DNA of 64,000 nucleotides from Gillisia limnaea DSM 15749. Its GTDB lineage: Bacteria > Bacteroidota > Bacteroidia > Flavobacteriales > Flavobacteriaceae. This document shows positions 53,592 through 62,840 of the stretch, piece by piece. The stretch covers positions 1,626,466-1,690,465 of the forward strand of contig NZ_JH594606.1 of assembly GCF_000243235.1 (NCBI RefSeq), read 5' to 3'. Both the position numbers and the translations under genes were made by a program. Below the pieces are notes generated by a model, which saw only the letters and a list, made by a program, of their open reading frames with translations, did no database searches and was not told the origin of the DNA. How positions within the stretch are numbered: position 1 is the stretch's first letter; each line of letters opens with the position of its first letter.

Positions 53592-54554
53592 TTAGATTCC
53601 GAAACCCAGTTTTATACCACCCCAATTAGCAGAATTTCCGGTTTCAAATTCCCTGTTTATCGTTGTGCGGGTATATTCCAGGTAAAGATTATTTATCTTA
53701 AATACAACTCCATAATTAATCTGACCTACAAAGCGCTCCACTTCCCCTGCAGGTATTGTGTAAGGACTGGCATTACTGAATAATCCTCCCTGAAGTGTAG
53801 CATCATAACCTACAATCTTAACCAGCGGTTGTGCATAGAGGTAAAGCTGAAATTTCCTTTGTTTTTCTTCAGAAGAAAAAGGGGAATTAATGAGCCCTGC
53901 AACTGAATTGAATCCAACTGAAGCATTGGTAAATAAAGTTCCTACCTGTAGGTTGGAATTCCTTTGAACAGATAAAAAGTTCCGGTAACGAAAAAGTTGC
54001 TTCTCATAACCCACCTCATAATTTAAAACCACATCATTCCTGATTTGATTTCTCCAGCCTTCCGGAATAACATTACCCGTTGCTTTATGTATTCCCACCT
54101 GCATTTCTTTGCCAAAGGCACCGGGCCCTATAATGCCGAGACTAAAGGAACTTGTAAATCTGGATCTTTTTTCGAAATTGGTGCTTATCAAAAAACTCTT
54201 CAGCATAATAGCAGCAGCAAAAGGGCGATCTCCTTCCTGAATTTCAGGACTTTCGATGTTTCTCGGAGTAAAACCAATGTGTTCAACAGCTATTCCGTAG
54301 CGGTTACTCGAACTTTCTGCCCTGAAAAATAAATGATTGACAGGATTTTTTATTAAACAGGGTACAACAAATTCAAGGCTGTAACCCTGGGTATAGTTTT
54401 TATCTGTAGCTGCAAAATAGTCGTTGTCATAGTTAAACCGGAAGTAGCTTTCGCTTTCCAAATTTCTGAAAGAGGCCAGATTATCAATTTTCTGTGCATA
54501 AATCATTTCCGGGAAGGAAAGTAAACAAAGGAACAAAAGTGTTAAATATCTCAT
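53592..54554 (-). CDS. LpxR-like lipid A deacylase family outer-membrane protein (DUF2219)
   Basis: A 320-residue protein with signal peptide (LTLLFLCLLSFPEMIYAQ) and the LpxR pattern: FRFNYDNDYFAATDKNYTQGYSLE near 37-60 (in parts), GDRPFAAAIML, IGPGAFGKEMQVGIHKATG and IPEGWRNQI. It ends in an aromatic/Gly strand, WGGIKLGFGI. LpxR removes the 3'-acyloxyacyl chain of lipid A in Salmonella. Conserved Asn, Asp, Thr and His residues of the active site are plausibly represented, but no assay of activity can be inferred. It is an outer-membrane barrel. Confidence 0.82.
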   Translation of the reverse strand: MRYLTLLFLCLLSFPEMIYAQKIDNLASFRNLESESYFRFNYDNDYFAATDKNYTQGYSLEFVVPCLIKNPVNHLFFRAESSSNRYGIAVEHIGFTPRNIESPEIQEGDRPFAAAIMLKSFLISTNFEKRSRFTSSFSLGIIGPGAFGKEMQVGIHKATGNVIPEGWRNQIRNDVVLNYEVGYEKQLFRYRNFLSVQRNSNLQVGTLFTNASVGFNSVAGLINSPFSSEEKQRKFQLYLYAQPLVKIVGYDATLQGGLFSNASPYTIPAGEVERFVGQINYGVVFKINNLYLEYTRTTINREFETGNSANWGGIKLGFGI

Positions 54555-54686
54555 ACTTTATTTACGATAAAGCTTTACAAATGGTTTCACTCATTTCCCG
54601 TTACCCGAATACAAGGTTCAATATTTATTTATATATGAACATTTAAATGCTTATAAATATATAATATTCCAATTACCAGTTATATA

Positions 54687-54717
54687 AAAAATTAATTGTA
54701 AATAATTAGTTTACAAA
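54687..54717 (-). promoter_or_regulatory. Candidate promoter of the LpxR-like gene
   Basis: On the minus strand, TTTG (54714-54717) and TAATTTTT (54687-54694) are separated by 19 bases. The second differs from TAnnTTTG only in its last base. It implies a leader of about 125 bases before the start at 54554. Confidence 0.35.
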
Positions 54718-54796
54718 TAAGATAAAAGTGGTAATCGGGAAACAATAAGAAGCATTAAATTTACATCGGACTGGGAAGAAGCACCCGGAACGAAAA

Positions 54797-54944
54797 AACC
54801 GAGAGTGGTTACAACACATCTCGGTTCTATTAAATGCTTCACAAAAATTATATAAATGGAAGCAGTTGTGTTACTGTTGATCTATATGATTCTTAGAGAA
54901 ATATAGATCTAAATGATCCCCCTGGTGGAACAGGGGGATTTTTT
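54797..54944 (+). ncRNA. Orphan short transcript candidate: hairpin, 16-codon frame, strong terminator
   Basis: The 573-bp gap 54555-55127 has no recognised gene on either strand, but carries a compact set of signals on the plus strand. There is an 8-bp stem (AACCGAGA/TCTCGGTT, 54797-54826) and an ATG frame 54856-54906 encoding the hydrophobic peptide MEAVVLLLIYMILREI. A perfect 9-bp terminator stem follows (ATCCCCCTG/CAGGGGGAT, 54916-54939) with six T. Neighbouring genes are on the minus strand, so the terminator serves no known plus-strand gene. It could be a small RNA, a tiny peptide gene or a leader of a lost gene. Confidence 0.45.
54916..54944 (+). terminator. Strong orphan intrinsic terminator
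   Basis: A perfect 9-bp, G+C-rich stem with the loop GTGGAA, followed by T at 54939-54944. The minus-strand side has no comparable T-run, so it works on plus-strand transcription. Confidence 0.85.
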
Positions 54945-55127
54945 GTTACTACAAATATACTATTATGTAGTAAAATAGTAATATTTACATCAAAAAAGTT
55001 TATTCAATAAAACCTAATCTTCTCTAAGCAATTTATTCGCCACAACCTCGGAAACTATTAGTTATAGACTGGATGATTTATATAAAAATTACATACTTAA
55101 CTTACAGTAAAGCAATATGGTGTGGTT

Positions 55128-56525
55128 TCACTTATTTCCCGTTACCCGAATATTATCGACATCATAAGTGGTGGTTTTATCTGGAATTCCTCCCATATAT
55201 CTAAAGGCAACATGCACCGTTCCCTGTAAGCAGGAAATATCGACATGTGTCCTTTTGAAAAAAGTGGCAGCCTGGTTGGAAGGCCCCAGAGGAATTTCTG
55301 CATCCAATAACTTCCACGAAGTTGTCAATGGATTTCCGGAGTAGCTATCGGAAATATAGACCCTTAAAATCGTAGCATTGTCAAATGAAGATCTTAGGTC
55401 AAAAGCAAGAACTTCAGAATCGGTTTTTTCAAGATCAATTGCAGGGGTAACCAGCCAGGCCTCCAAAGGAGCTTCTATTGTATTATATGCGGAAATTCTC
55501 AGATGCCGGTTCCCTCCTAAGGTTCCAGGTTTAAAAACTACACTGCCTCCGCTTACATTCACATTGGTCCATCCTCTGGTTTCCAGCATTCTTAGTGTTG
55601 TAATGGTCTCAAAACTTTCCTGAAAAACGATTTCCACTCCGGGAGTTGAATTTTCCCCGCATTTAAAAAATTCAGGATCACAGCGCGCTCCATCTTCAAA
55701 AGAAAGATCTTCCGGGGTATTGAGCACAATTATAAAAAAATCATCATAAAAATCTCTTGTTAAAACCCCGGATAAGCCACCGGAAGCCTCAGGTAATAAC
55801 AAAGACCTGAAATCGGCAAAGGTGCTGGTGCTAAGCATGGAAGTAGCTCCGGTCTCACAACTCTCTAGCTGACGTACACCATCAAATTGATCGGTTGTTT
55901 CAGCAGCAAATGTAAGTGGCCTGTCATCCCGGAAAAGATTTAAATTAAACTGAACATTTTCCAGTTTAATATATAAATTCTTGAAACTCTCATTAAAATC
56001 CCGGATATCTAATCTTAAAGGTTCGATTGCAGCTGTTTCCGAAGTTTTCAATAGGTGTTCGTCTATTAAAGGTTTGGGAATTGCAACCACATTCCCCCTG
56101 TTTTGAATTCCTAATTGCAAATTTCCGTTATTATATCCTAAACTAAGCCCGTCAAGCTTCACATAAATTTTTCTTCCAAAATCATACGTATTAAATAAGG
56201 AAGCATCATCAATTAGAACCTGTATTCCGGAAGTTGGATTGGAAGAGCGATCCTGCAGGACAAGCTTTTTATAAAAATTACCTCCTTCGTCACTGGAAAC
56301 AACATAGCCTTCCATCGCTACACCTGTGTTTTGAAAAGTATAAATATCTTCAGATTCAAAATCAAAATGGCCTTTTACCGCAGCAATCGTTGTAAGGTTT
56401 CCATCAAACGAAACTTCAGAAACCTCAATTTCCGGAAGTTCATAGTCATCGGACTTCACGCAGGAAATCAGGAATAAAACCGCCGTCACACCAAGCAGGA
56501 TATTAAAGTTAAATAGAGTTTTCAT
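55128..56525 (-). CDS. DUF5689 lipoprotein with choice-of-anchor-J-like domain
   Basis: A 465-residue predicted surface lipoprotein with lipobox LISC (Cys22). Residues about 45-290 resemble DUF5689: TIAAVKGHFDFESEDIYTFQNTGVAMEGYVVSSDEGGN (in parts), DFGRKIYVKLDGL and YIKLENVQF. The last about 160 residues form a jelly-roll-like domain with IVFQESFETITTLRMLETRGWTN and VAFRYMGGIPDKTTTYDVDNIRVTG, as in choice-of-anchor-J modules. It follows the TonB receptor gene (35 bases) in one unit and probably works with it at the outer membrane. Confidence 0.83.
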   Translation of the reverse strand: MKTLFNFNILLGVTAVLFLISCVKSDDYELPEIEVSEVSFDGNLTTIAAVKGHFDFESEDIYTFQNTGVAMEGYVVSSDEGGNFYKKLVLQDRSSNPTSGIQVLIDDASLFNTYDFGRKIYVKLDGLSLGYNNGNLQLGIQNRGNVVAIPKPLIDEHLLKTSETAAIEPLRLDIRDFNESFKNLYIKLENVQFNLNLFRDDRPLTFAAETTDQFDGVRQLESCETGATSMLSTSTFADFRSLLLPEASGGLSGVLTRDFYDDFFIIVLNTPEDLSFEDGARCDPEFFKCGENSTPGVEIVFQESFETITTLRMLETRGWTNVNVSGGSVVFKPGTLGGNRHLRISAYNTIEAPLEAWLVTPAIDLEKTDSEVLAFDLRSSFDNATILRVYISDSYSGNPLTTSWKLLDAEIPLGPSNQAATFFKRTHVDISCLQGTVHVAFRYMGGIPDKTTTYDVDNIRVTGNK

Positions 56526-56560
56526 AAGCTATGGTTTTGGCTTCTTACATTTAATCCGGT

Positions 56561-59389
56561 TTAAAATCTCACATAAATATTCGCATAATAGGTAGCGCCG
56601 TTCCCAAACCAATATCTGGACCCAAATATAGGCTGGTCTCTTTCCCGGTCTTCTTTTAGGGTTCTAAAGTTGGCATTTCTGGACTGTTCAAAACCACCGG
56701 TTTTGTATAAAACATCAAAAATATTATTAAGACTCACAAAAAACCCAAGATAGTATCCGCCTTCTAAAAGCCAGGATTTCCCACCAATTGCATTCACTAA
56801 AATATAATCATCAAATTGTTCCTGTTTAAGAAGGGATCGGGCAACATCCTGCTCATAATCTAACAGTGGCAATCCGTCTGAATCTGTTAAAAAATTGCTG
56901 GTTCGGGTCAACGGACTTACATCTGCAAAAGCATGTGAAAAGAAATTCACGGTGGTCCCAAACCACCAAAAACCGGGATCACGATATTCAAAACCCAATT
57001 GTGCAGCACGCTGTGGGCCTCCCGCAATTCTATAATTTTTTAAATAAGACGTCCCGTAATTGACAACTTCATCAAAATCATCGGAGGTTAAATATAGATT
57101 GGGGTTACTGCTATACGTAAATTGACCCAGAGCGGCGGCTCCCTTCAGTTTTATCGTTGTTGTTATTTGAGATTCCACTCCCAGCTCTAATCCTACATGT
57201 TGCTTATCAATCCCGCTTAAAACTTCCTGAACAAAAGCAGTTGTGCTGTTTCTTCCCAATCCTGAAAGCCCATCGGCATAATAAAAGGAGATCTCGGTAG
57301 CATCATTTATTTGTGTAAAATAACCCGTTAACCGAGCCTTCAAATGTGGAGCTCTATACATGTAGCTCATATCTGCAGATTGTATTTTTTCACTGCCTAA
57401 CCCCACCACCACATCATTATTTTGGCGCGAATTGGAGAACGAATTCCTCAAATTAGGTGCTTTTGAAAAGTAAGCGGCATTGAAATCGATCAAATGTCTA
57501 CCGGTGATCTTATAGGTTGCCCCTGTTTTGAGGCCATAATTGGTGAAACTAAGCATCTCACTTTTTCCCAGAGAATTATCGGGAAAGCTCCCATTTTGAA
57601 ATAGTCCTGTTCGTTGGTAAGAAGTTTGGGAAAGATTTCCTGCCACATAAAAATCAATCTTGCTATATTTGAATTGTGCCTGAACAAAACCTTCAGTCAC
57701 CCCTGCGCTTAAGTTGAAATTATACTTAAACCGTTCTCCTTCAGTTGCTATTCTGTTTCGGTTTTGCAAATCACTTTGAGCTATATCTCCTACCGGATTT
57801 TCTGCATCCCCTTCAGCAAAAAAATCTACATCAAGATAGCCGCTTCCTCCAAGAAGATCCTTTAGGCTAGAAAAATTTTCACTTTTAAGGTTGTTATAAC
57901 TGAGTTTGCCATTGATTATAACAGATTCATTTAACGTATAGCTGAGAATAGAATTCATCCAAACTTGAGTATCATCATTCCTGTCTTCAGCGATTACGTA
58001 AATGGCATTTCCTCCATTTGCAACCGAGGTTCGATTTGCAGAATAAAGTGCTTTCCAATCTAATTGACCGTCCTGCTGAAATTCCTGTTGTGCAATATAA
58101 GCGCTCACATAATTGGGATTCCTAGGATTCCGAAGAAAATAACTGGGTAATTTTTGATAATACGCAGGATCGGGATTACTTCCACCACCAATAAAACTCT
58201 CCTGCCCATCGGGCTGTGTTACAAGTCTGGTTCCTCCAAAATCTATACGGCTGTTCCCAATTTTTCCAAATTGATAGGACAGGTTATTATTGATTTGAAT
58301 CTTATTTGTGACTTCCCAAAAATGATTCAACATCAAAACAGGCTCCTTTATTTCCCGTGTTCTGGAATTCCTGATCTCCTCATCCTGATAGCCCCAAAAA
58401 GAGTTATAGCGCCTGCCTTTCAAATCAAATACTTCCTGGGTATTCGCTGAAGATTTTCCGCGGATATTTGGCGTATAAAAACCGGTAAAATTAAGGCTGT
58501 GGTTCTCATTTATCTTCTTCCCCACCGATATAAACAGGGCATTTGCATCATAGAGGCTTCCGTCATTATAGCCTTCCTCTGCAAAGCGCCGTGAAGCCGA
58601 AACCGAATAGGCCCATCCATTACTCATCTCTCCAGAATTGTATGTCCCCATTATTCGGCCTTTATAGCTGCGGTTTGCTGCGGCATAAGAAACCCTTCCA
58701 CCTTTGCTGAAAGCCGAAGCCCGCATAATAATATTGGTGGTTCCCGCAAGACCTCCAAAACTGACTTCGGAGGAAGTAAGCCCCATTGAAAACACCTGAT
58801 TTCGCTGGACATCATTCAGTCCGCCCCAGTTTCCCCATTGAGGCCTTCCATTGAACAATTTGTTCATTTCGATACCGTTGATGAGTAATTTTCCATGTTC
58901 ACTGTCAAATCCGCGCGGGCGGAAAAAAGTAGCGCTAAAATCAAATGCAGCAGCGTTAAGAAAAACGTCCCGGGTAGCCTGTAATAATCCTGAAATACTT
59001 TCAATGCTCCCTTCATCCTCACTCAGCTCCGTATCCGAGAGACTAATAATTCCAATCATGGTCTGTTCCCGGAACATATCTATTTGAAGCGGAATCAAAT
59101 CCAGATCCTTATATTCATCGTTTATTATTACAGGAAGACGTAAGAGATTATAACCTGGTTTTAAAAACAGTAGAACCTGATTTCCGGAAGGCAAATTTTC
59201 ATTTGAAAATATAAAATGACCGTTTATATCTGTAAGCGTATTAAAGGTAGTCCCTTCAATTGAAACCTTTACATTTTCAATATTTTCATACGAAGATGCT
59301 GCCACTACAACTCCCTCCAAGGTGATTTGTGCAGAAATATTAAAGCATACGAAATGCCCTAAAAGCAATAAAAAATTGACCCTACTCAT
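56561..59389 (-). CDS. TonB-dependent outer-membrane receptor
   Basis: A 942-residue receptor with a signal peptide ending near ISAQ and a carboxypeptidase-regulatory-like domain (about 22-110: ITLEGVVVAASSYENIENVKVSIEGTTFNTLTD...). The plug domain (about 115-225) has RPQWGNWGGLNDVQRNQVFSM. The large beta-barrel ends in YYANIYVRF with a terminal Phe. No SusD-like partner is present, so it is not a classic SusCD pair. The downstream partner is the DUF5689 lipoprotein and the divergent neighbour a secreted endonuclease/phosphatase-family enzyme. The transported substrate is unknown. Confidence 0.93.
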   Translation of the reverse strand: MSRVNFLLLLGHFVCFNISAQITLEGVVVAASSYENIENVKVSIEGTTFNTLTDINGHFIFSNENLPSGNQVLLFLKPGYNLLRLPVIINDEYKDLDLIPLQIDMFREQTMIGIISLSDTELSEDEGSIESISGLLQATRDVFLNAAAFDFSATFFRPRGFDSEHGKLLINGIEMNKLFNGRPQWGNWGGLNDVQRNQVFSMGLTSSEVSFGGLAGTTNIIMRASAFSKGGRVSYAAANRSYKGRIMGTYNSGEMSNGWAYSVSASRRFAEEGYNDGSLYDANALFISVGKKINENHSLNFTGFYTPNIRGKSSANTQEVFDLKGRRYNSFWGYQDEEIRNSRTREIKEPVLMLNHFWEVTNKIQINNNLSYQFGKIGNSRIDFGGTRLVTQPDGQESFIGGGSNPDPAYYQKLPSYFLRNPRNPNYVSAYIAQQEFQQDGQLDWKALYSANRTSVANGGNAIYVIAEDRNDDTQVWMNSILSYTLNESVIINGKLSYNNLKSENFSSLKDLLGGSGYLDVDFFAEGDAENPVGDIAQSDLQNRNRIATEGERFKYNFNLSAGVTEGFVQAQFKYSKIDFYVAGNLSQTSYQRTGLFQNGSFPDNSLGKSEMLSFTNYGLKTGATYKITGRHLIDFNAAYFSKAPNLRNSFSNSRQNNDVVVGLGSEKIQSADMSYMYRAPHLKARLTGYFTQINDATEISFYYADGLSGLGRNSTTAFVQEVLSGIDKQHVGLELGVESQITTTIKLKGAAALGQFTYSSNPNLYLTSDDFDEVVNYGTSYLKNYRIAGGPQRAAQLGFEYRDPGFWWFGTTVNFFSHAFADVSPLTRTSNFLTDSDGLPLLDYEQDVARSLLKQEQFDDYILVNAIGGKSWLLEGGYYLGFFVSLNNIFDVLYKTGGFEQSRNANFRTLKEDRERDQPIFGSRYWFGNGATYYANIYVRF

Positions 59390-59487
59390 TTATAAATTGC
59401 TCATTTACAGATTATAAGTTAGAACTTTTATTCCATATTATTTAAAATATTAGTAATTTAATAAGGATATTTTAAAAAAATCCAAGT

Positions 59488-60576
59488 ATGTGCTGTTCCC
59501 AATTACAACCGATAGCTGTCCTTAAAAATTCAAAAATACTTTTGATATTTTTTCTGATTTTTAGTTATTTCAGCATGACGTCTCAGGAAAAGAGGAACTA
59601 TCATATTAGAACCATCGCTTTCTATAACATAGAGAATTTGTTCGATACAGAAAATGATCCGTTCACTTTTGATGATGATCGTACTCCAGAAGGAAAAGAT
59701 GCATGGACCTTTGAAAAATACAATGATAAAGTGAAAAATATTGCCAGGGTACTCTCTGAAATAGGAACAGAAACCGCACAAATTCCGCCGGCAATCATAG
59801 GTCTTTGTGAGTTGGAAAACCGAAAGGTGATCGAAGATTTGATAAATCATGAATATCTTTTAAGCTTCAATTATGGGATTGTACATTATGATTCCCCGGA
59901 TCGCAGAGGGATTGATGTTGCACTGCTATATCAAAAAGACCTGTTCACACCAATTAATTCTCACTCCCGAAGATTGCTTATTTATGATCTTGAGGATCCA
60001 TCTAAGCGGGTTTTTACGAGGGACCAACTGGTTGTCACCGGAATTTTTGAAGGAGAAAAGATGCATTTTATCGTAAATCACTGGCCTTCCAGAAGCGGTG
60101 GAGAGGCAAGAAGCAGTTATAAAAGAGAACGAGCTGCCTGGCTGAATAAGCAAATTATAGATTCCCTATATCACATAGATCCATATTCCAAGATTATTAC
60201 TATGGGTGATTTCAATGATGATCCAACGAATAAAAGCTTAAAAAAAGGATTGCAAACCAGAGCGAATCAAAGTACAACAAAATTTCAGGAATTGTTCAAT
60301 CCTATGGAAAGCTTGCATAAAAAGGGCATAGGAACCCTTGCTTACAGAGATGGATGGAATTTATTCGATCAAATTATTTTAACTCAGGCATTTCTTGAAC
60401 GGGATTATACGGGTTACAGTTTTTACAAAGCCGGAATTTATAATGCAAATTACCTTATTACTCCCACAGGTCAATTTCGCGGGTATCCCTTTAGGAGTTA
60501 CGATTATGGAGGATATACGGGGGGATATAGTGACCATTTCCCGGTGTATGTGTATTTAATTAAGGAAGTTGAATAA
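59488..60576 (+). CDS. Secreted endonuclease/exonuclease/phosphatase family protein
   Basis: A 362-residue member of the EEP family. An N-terminal hydrophobic stretch (KILLIFFLIFSYFS, near 15-30) suggests export. Family blocks are IAFYNIENLFDTENDPFTFDDDRTPEG (in parts), IGLCELENRKVIEDL (metal-binding Glu), RRGIDVALLYQKD, FIVNHWPSRSGGEARSS, TMGDFNDDPTNKSL and the final YSDHFPVYVYL with catalytic Asp-His. Transcribed divergently from the TonB receptor unit, 98 bases apart. It could release phosphate or nucleosides from nucleic acids or phosphodiesters for uptake; this is inference from context. Confidence 0.9.
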   Translation: MCCSQLQPIAVLKNSKILLIFFLIFSYFSMTSQEKRNYHIRTIAFYNIENLFDTENDPFTFDDDRTPEGKDAWTFEKYNDKVKNIARVLSEIGTETAQIPPAIIGLCELENRKVIEDLINHEYLLSFNYGIVHYDSPDRRGIDVALLYQKDLFTPINSHSRRLLIYDLEDPSKRVFTRDQLVVTGIFEGEKMHFIVNHWPSRSGGEARSSYKRERAAWLNKQIIDSLYHIDPYSKIITMGDFNDDPTNKSLKKGLQTRANQSTTKFQELFNPMESLHKKGIGTLAYRDGWNLFDQIILTQAFLERDYTGYSFYKAGIYNANYLITPTGQFRGYPFRSYDYGGYTGGYSDHFPVYVYLIKEVE

Positions 60577-60715
60577 TACAATCTTAACTCAGGGAAAAAC
60601 CCACTGCCTAAAACAATTTCACCTGTCCCTGCTGGCAGTCGATAGAAGAAGTGAGTTTTATAAACAAAATGAGCAATATCTGGAAAAACTGGCAAGGTTG
60701 CAATATCTAAGATAG
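60569..60715 (+). other. Possible 48-codon small gene or gene remnant
   Basis: In the 323-bp gap 60577-60899, a frame runs from TTG at 60569 (8 bases inside the preceding gene) to TAG at 60713-60715. Its second half has protein-like composition (LAVDRRSEFYKQNEQYLEKL). No family was recognised, and a remnant or chance frame is equally possible. The rest of the gap shows only T-rich sequence and the -7 candidate at 60857. Confidence 0.25.
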
Positions 60716-60856
60716 AGATTCACTATTTTATATCTTTAGACTAATTTTTCAAACTTTATTTTGAAAAAATAAGTTTTTTCCTCCTCCTTTTTTCTTTTCT
60801 CTTCAAGGCAAAATCGTAACGCTCTTAATAGTATTATCAAAAAGTAAATAAAATTC

Positions 60857-60864
60857 TATATTTG
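60857..60864 (+). promoter_or_regulatory. Candidate -7 element of the TauE/SafE gene
   Basis: TATATTTG matches TAnnTTTG, 35 bases before the ATG. No -33 TTTG was seen at the proper spacing. Confidence 0.3.
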
Positions 60865-60899
60865 TTCCGCTCCGGAGATTATACCTGTTGCCAAACTGA

Positions 60900-61676
60900 A
60901 TGATGGAATACTTAGTTATTTGTCTTTTTGCATTTTTAGCTTCAGGATTAACTTTTTTCTCAGGTTTTGGCCTAGGCACCATACTCCTGCCTGTTTTTGC
61001 TTTCTTCTTTCCTGTGGAAGTTGCTATTGCTTTAACCGCTATTGTTCATTTTCTCACCAATCTTTTTAAGCTAACGCTTATTGGTAAAAAAGCAAACAGA
61101 TTTGTACTTATAAAGTTTGGTGTGCCTGCTTTCCTTTTTGCTTTACTGGGAGCTTATATCTTAACCTTAATTGCAGATTCGGCTCCTATTTTGATGTATT
61201 CTATATCTGGTAATATATTTTACATTACTCCGGTGAAATTGATTATTGCCGTACTTCTTGCCATTTTTGCACTAATAGATATGGTACCCTCCCTTAAGAG
61301 AATACAGGTCGATCAAAAATACCTGCCGTTGGGAGGTTCCCTGAGTGGATTTTTCGGAGGCCTTTCAGGTCACCAGGGAGCTTTGAGGACCGCCTTTTTA
61401 ATTAGGGCTAATCTTTCTAAAGAGGAATTTATTGCAACAGGAATTGTAATTGCGGTTATTATAGATATATCGCGGTTAAGTGTGTATGCGGGAGAAATCC
61501 TTCAGCTGGAAAGCACTTTCAATTATCCTCTTTTAGCTGCGGCGGTTTTGGCAGCATTCCTTGGAGCCTTTTTAGGTAATAAATTATTGAAAAAGATCAC
61601 AATTCAAAAACTTCAGCTTAGCATAGGAGCTTTACTGCTCATTTTTTCAGTGTTACTGGGTGCAGGAATAATATAA
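60900..61676 (+). CDS. TauE/SafE family permease
   Basis: A 258-residue inner-membrane protein of about eight helices, of the TauE/SafE (former DUF81) family. The family carries sulfite, sulfoacetate or related organosulfur anions. Repeated family blocks are GFGLGTILLPVFAFFFPVEVAIALTAIVH (in parts) near 22-50 and GGSLSGFFGGLSGHQGALRTAFLIR near 145-170 (in parts). Two adjacent ATG codons start it. The substrate cannot be told from the sequence. Gap to the following radical SAM gene (opposite strand) is 20 bases. Confidence 0.88.
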   Translation: MMEYLVICLFAFLASGLTFFSGFGLGTILLPVFAFFFPVEVAIALTAIVHFLTNLFKLTLIGKKANRFVLIKFGVPAFLFALLGAYILTLIADSAPILMYSISGNIFYITPVKLIIAVLLAIFALIDMVPSLKRIQVDQKYLPLGGSLSGFFGGLSGHQGALRTAFLIRANLSKEEFIATGIVIAVIIDISRLSVYAGEILQLESTFNYPLLAAAVLAAFLGAFLGNKLLKKITIQKLQLSIGALLLIFSVLLGAGII

Positions 61677-61696
61677 AATTTTATTCCCGATTTAAT

Positions 61697-62773
61697 TTAA
61701 AACAATCTCATCTGTCCTTGTTTAAATTCCGCGTGCAGTTCACAGTTCAAAGTGGGTGAAATCCTTCCGGAAAGATATTTTTTCTTTGCAATTTTAAATT
61801 GTTGTGAAACCTGTTCAGCAATATTCCCGGAACCTTTCATCCTCCTGCCAAATACGCTGTCGTTTAAATTCCCTCCATGACATTCGGCTATTTGATTTAA
61901 TACCTTTTCTGCTCTATCCGGCATGGCTTTTTGGATCCAGCTAGTAAATATTCCTCCAATAGCACCGTTTAATCGCACCATGGTATATCCCACTCCTAAT
62001 GCACCAGCTTCAGCAATGGTCTTTACAAGTGGTAGTATCTCATGGCTATTTATTCCCGGGATAATTGGTGCCATCATCACACTCACCGGAACACCGGCGG
62101 CACTTAACTTCTCAAGTGTATCCAAACGTTTTTTTACTGTAGCCGTTCTTGGCTCTAATAAACGTCTTGTTTCCTCGTTTAAGGATGTGATTGAAAGATG
62201 AACTTGTACCAAATTATCCTTGGCTAGTTCAATTAGAATGTCAAGATCTCTTATAATAAGCGAATTCTTTGTAATGATCCCAACAGGATGTTTATACTTT
62301 AAAAAGATTTTTAGTAAGTTTCTGGTGATCTCCAATTTCTTTTCTATAGGCTGGTAACAATCTGTATTTCCGGAAAGCACAATTGGTGTTGCCTGCCATC
62401 GTTTACTTTGCAGCTTCTTTTCCAACAATTCCACCGAATTTTTCTTTATCAGGATCTTTTGCTCAAAATCTAATCCTGCACTATAGCCCCAGTATTCATG
62501 AGAATTCCTGGCATAGCAATATACACAGCCGTGCTCACATCCCTGATAAGGATTTAGCGAATAGCCCATACCAACATCGGGACTGTTTACTTTATTGACA
62601 ATAGTTTTTGGGAAAGTATCTATTAAAACCGTTTTGGTATTTTGAGGCTCCTCATCTTCCATCGCACAATAATTTAGAAAATCGCTGCGGAATTCATGGG
62701 TGAAAGCATCAAATTTATTTGAAACATTTCCCTGGGCACCTCTCCCGTTTAAATATGAATTAGCTTTGGACAT
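61697..62773 (-). CDS. PA0069-family radical SAM protein
   Basis: A 358-residue radical S-adenosylmethionine protein of the SplB-like PA0069 group. The [4Fe-4S] motif is CEHGCVYCYARNSHEYWG (CxxxCxxC, near 79-96), preceded by GMGYSLNPYQG. Further family parts are VLSGNTDCYQPIEKKLEITR, GIITKNSLIIRDLDIL and VSVMMAPIIPGINSHEI. Function unknown; spore photoproduct lyase-like chemistry is a possibility for the superfamily. It ends close to the convergent TauE/SafE gene. Confidence 0.92.
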   Translation of the reverse strand: MSKANSYLNGRGAQGNVSNKFDAFTHEFRSDFLNYCAMEDEEPQNTKTVLIDTFPKTIVNKVNSPDVGMGYSLNPYQGCEHGCVYCYARNSHEYWGYSAGLDFEQKILIKKNSVELLEKKLQSKRWQATPIVLSGNTDCYQPIEKKLEITRNLLKIFLKYKHPVGIITKNSLIIRDLDILIELAKDNLVQVHLSITSLNEETRRLLEPRTATVKKRLDTLEKLSAAGVPVSVMMAPIIPGINSHEILPLVKTIAEAGALGVGYTMVRLNGAIGGIFTSWIQKAMPDRAEKVLNQIAECHGGNLNDSVFGRRMKGSGNIAEQVSQQFKIAKKKYLSGRISPTLNCELHAEFKQGQMRLF

Positions 62774-62777
62774 AAAA

Positions 62778-62825
62778 CAAAAATATGGAATATATCCTAA
62801 TTAAAGGATATATTCCATATTTTTG
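62778..62825 (-). terminator. Terminator of the enoyl-CoA hydratase gene
   Basis: A perfect 20-bp A+T-rich stem (62778-62797 with 62806-62825) around an 8-base loop. Arms begin CAAAAATATGG. Read on the minus strand it continues into a T-rich stretch. It lies between the enoyl-CoA hydratase stop (62841) and the radical SAM start (62773). Confidence 0.8.
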
Positions 62826-62840
62826 TTATCTTGATTGGGA

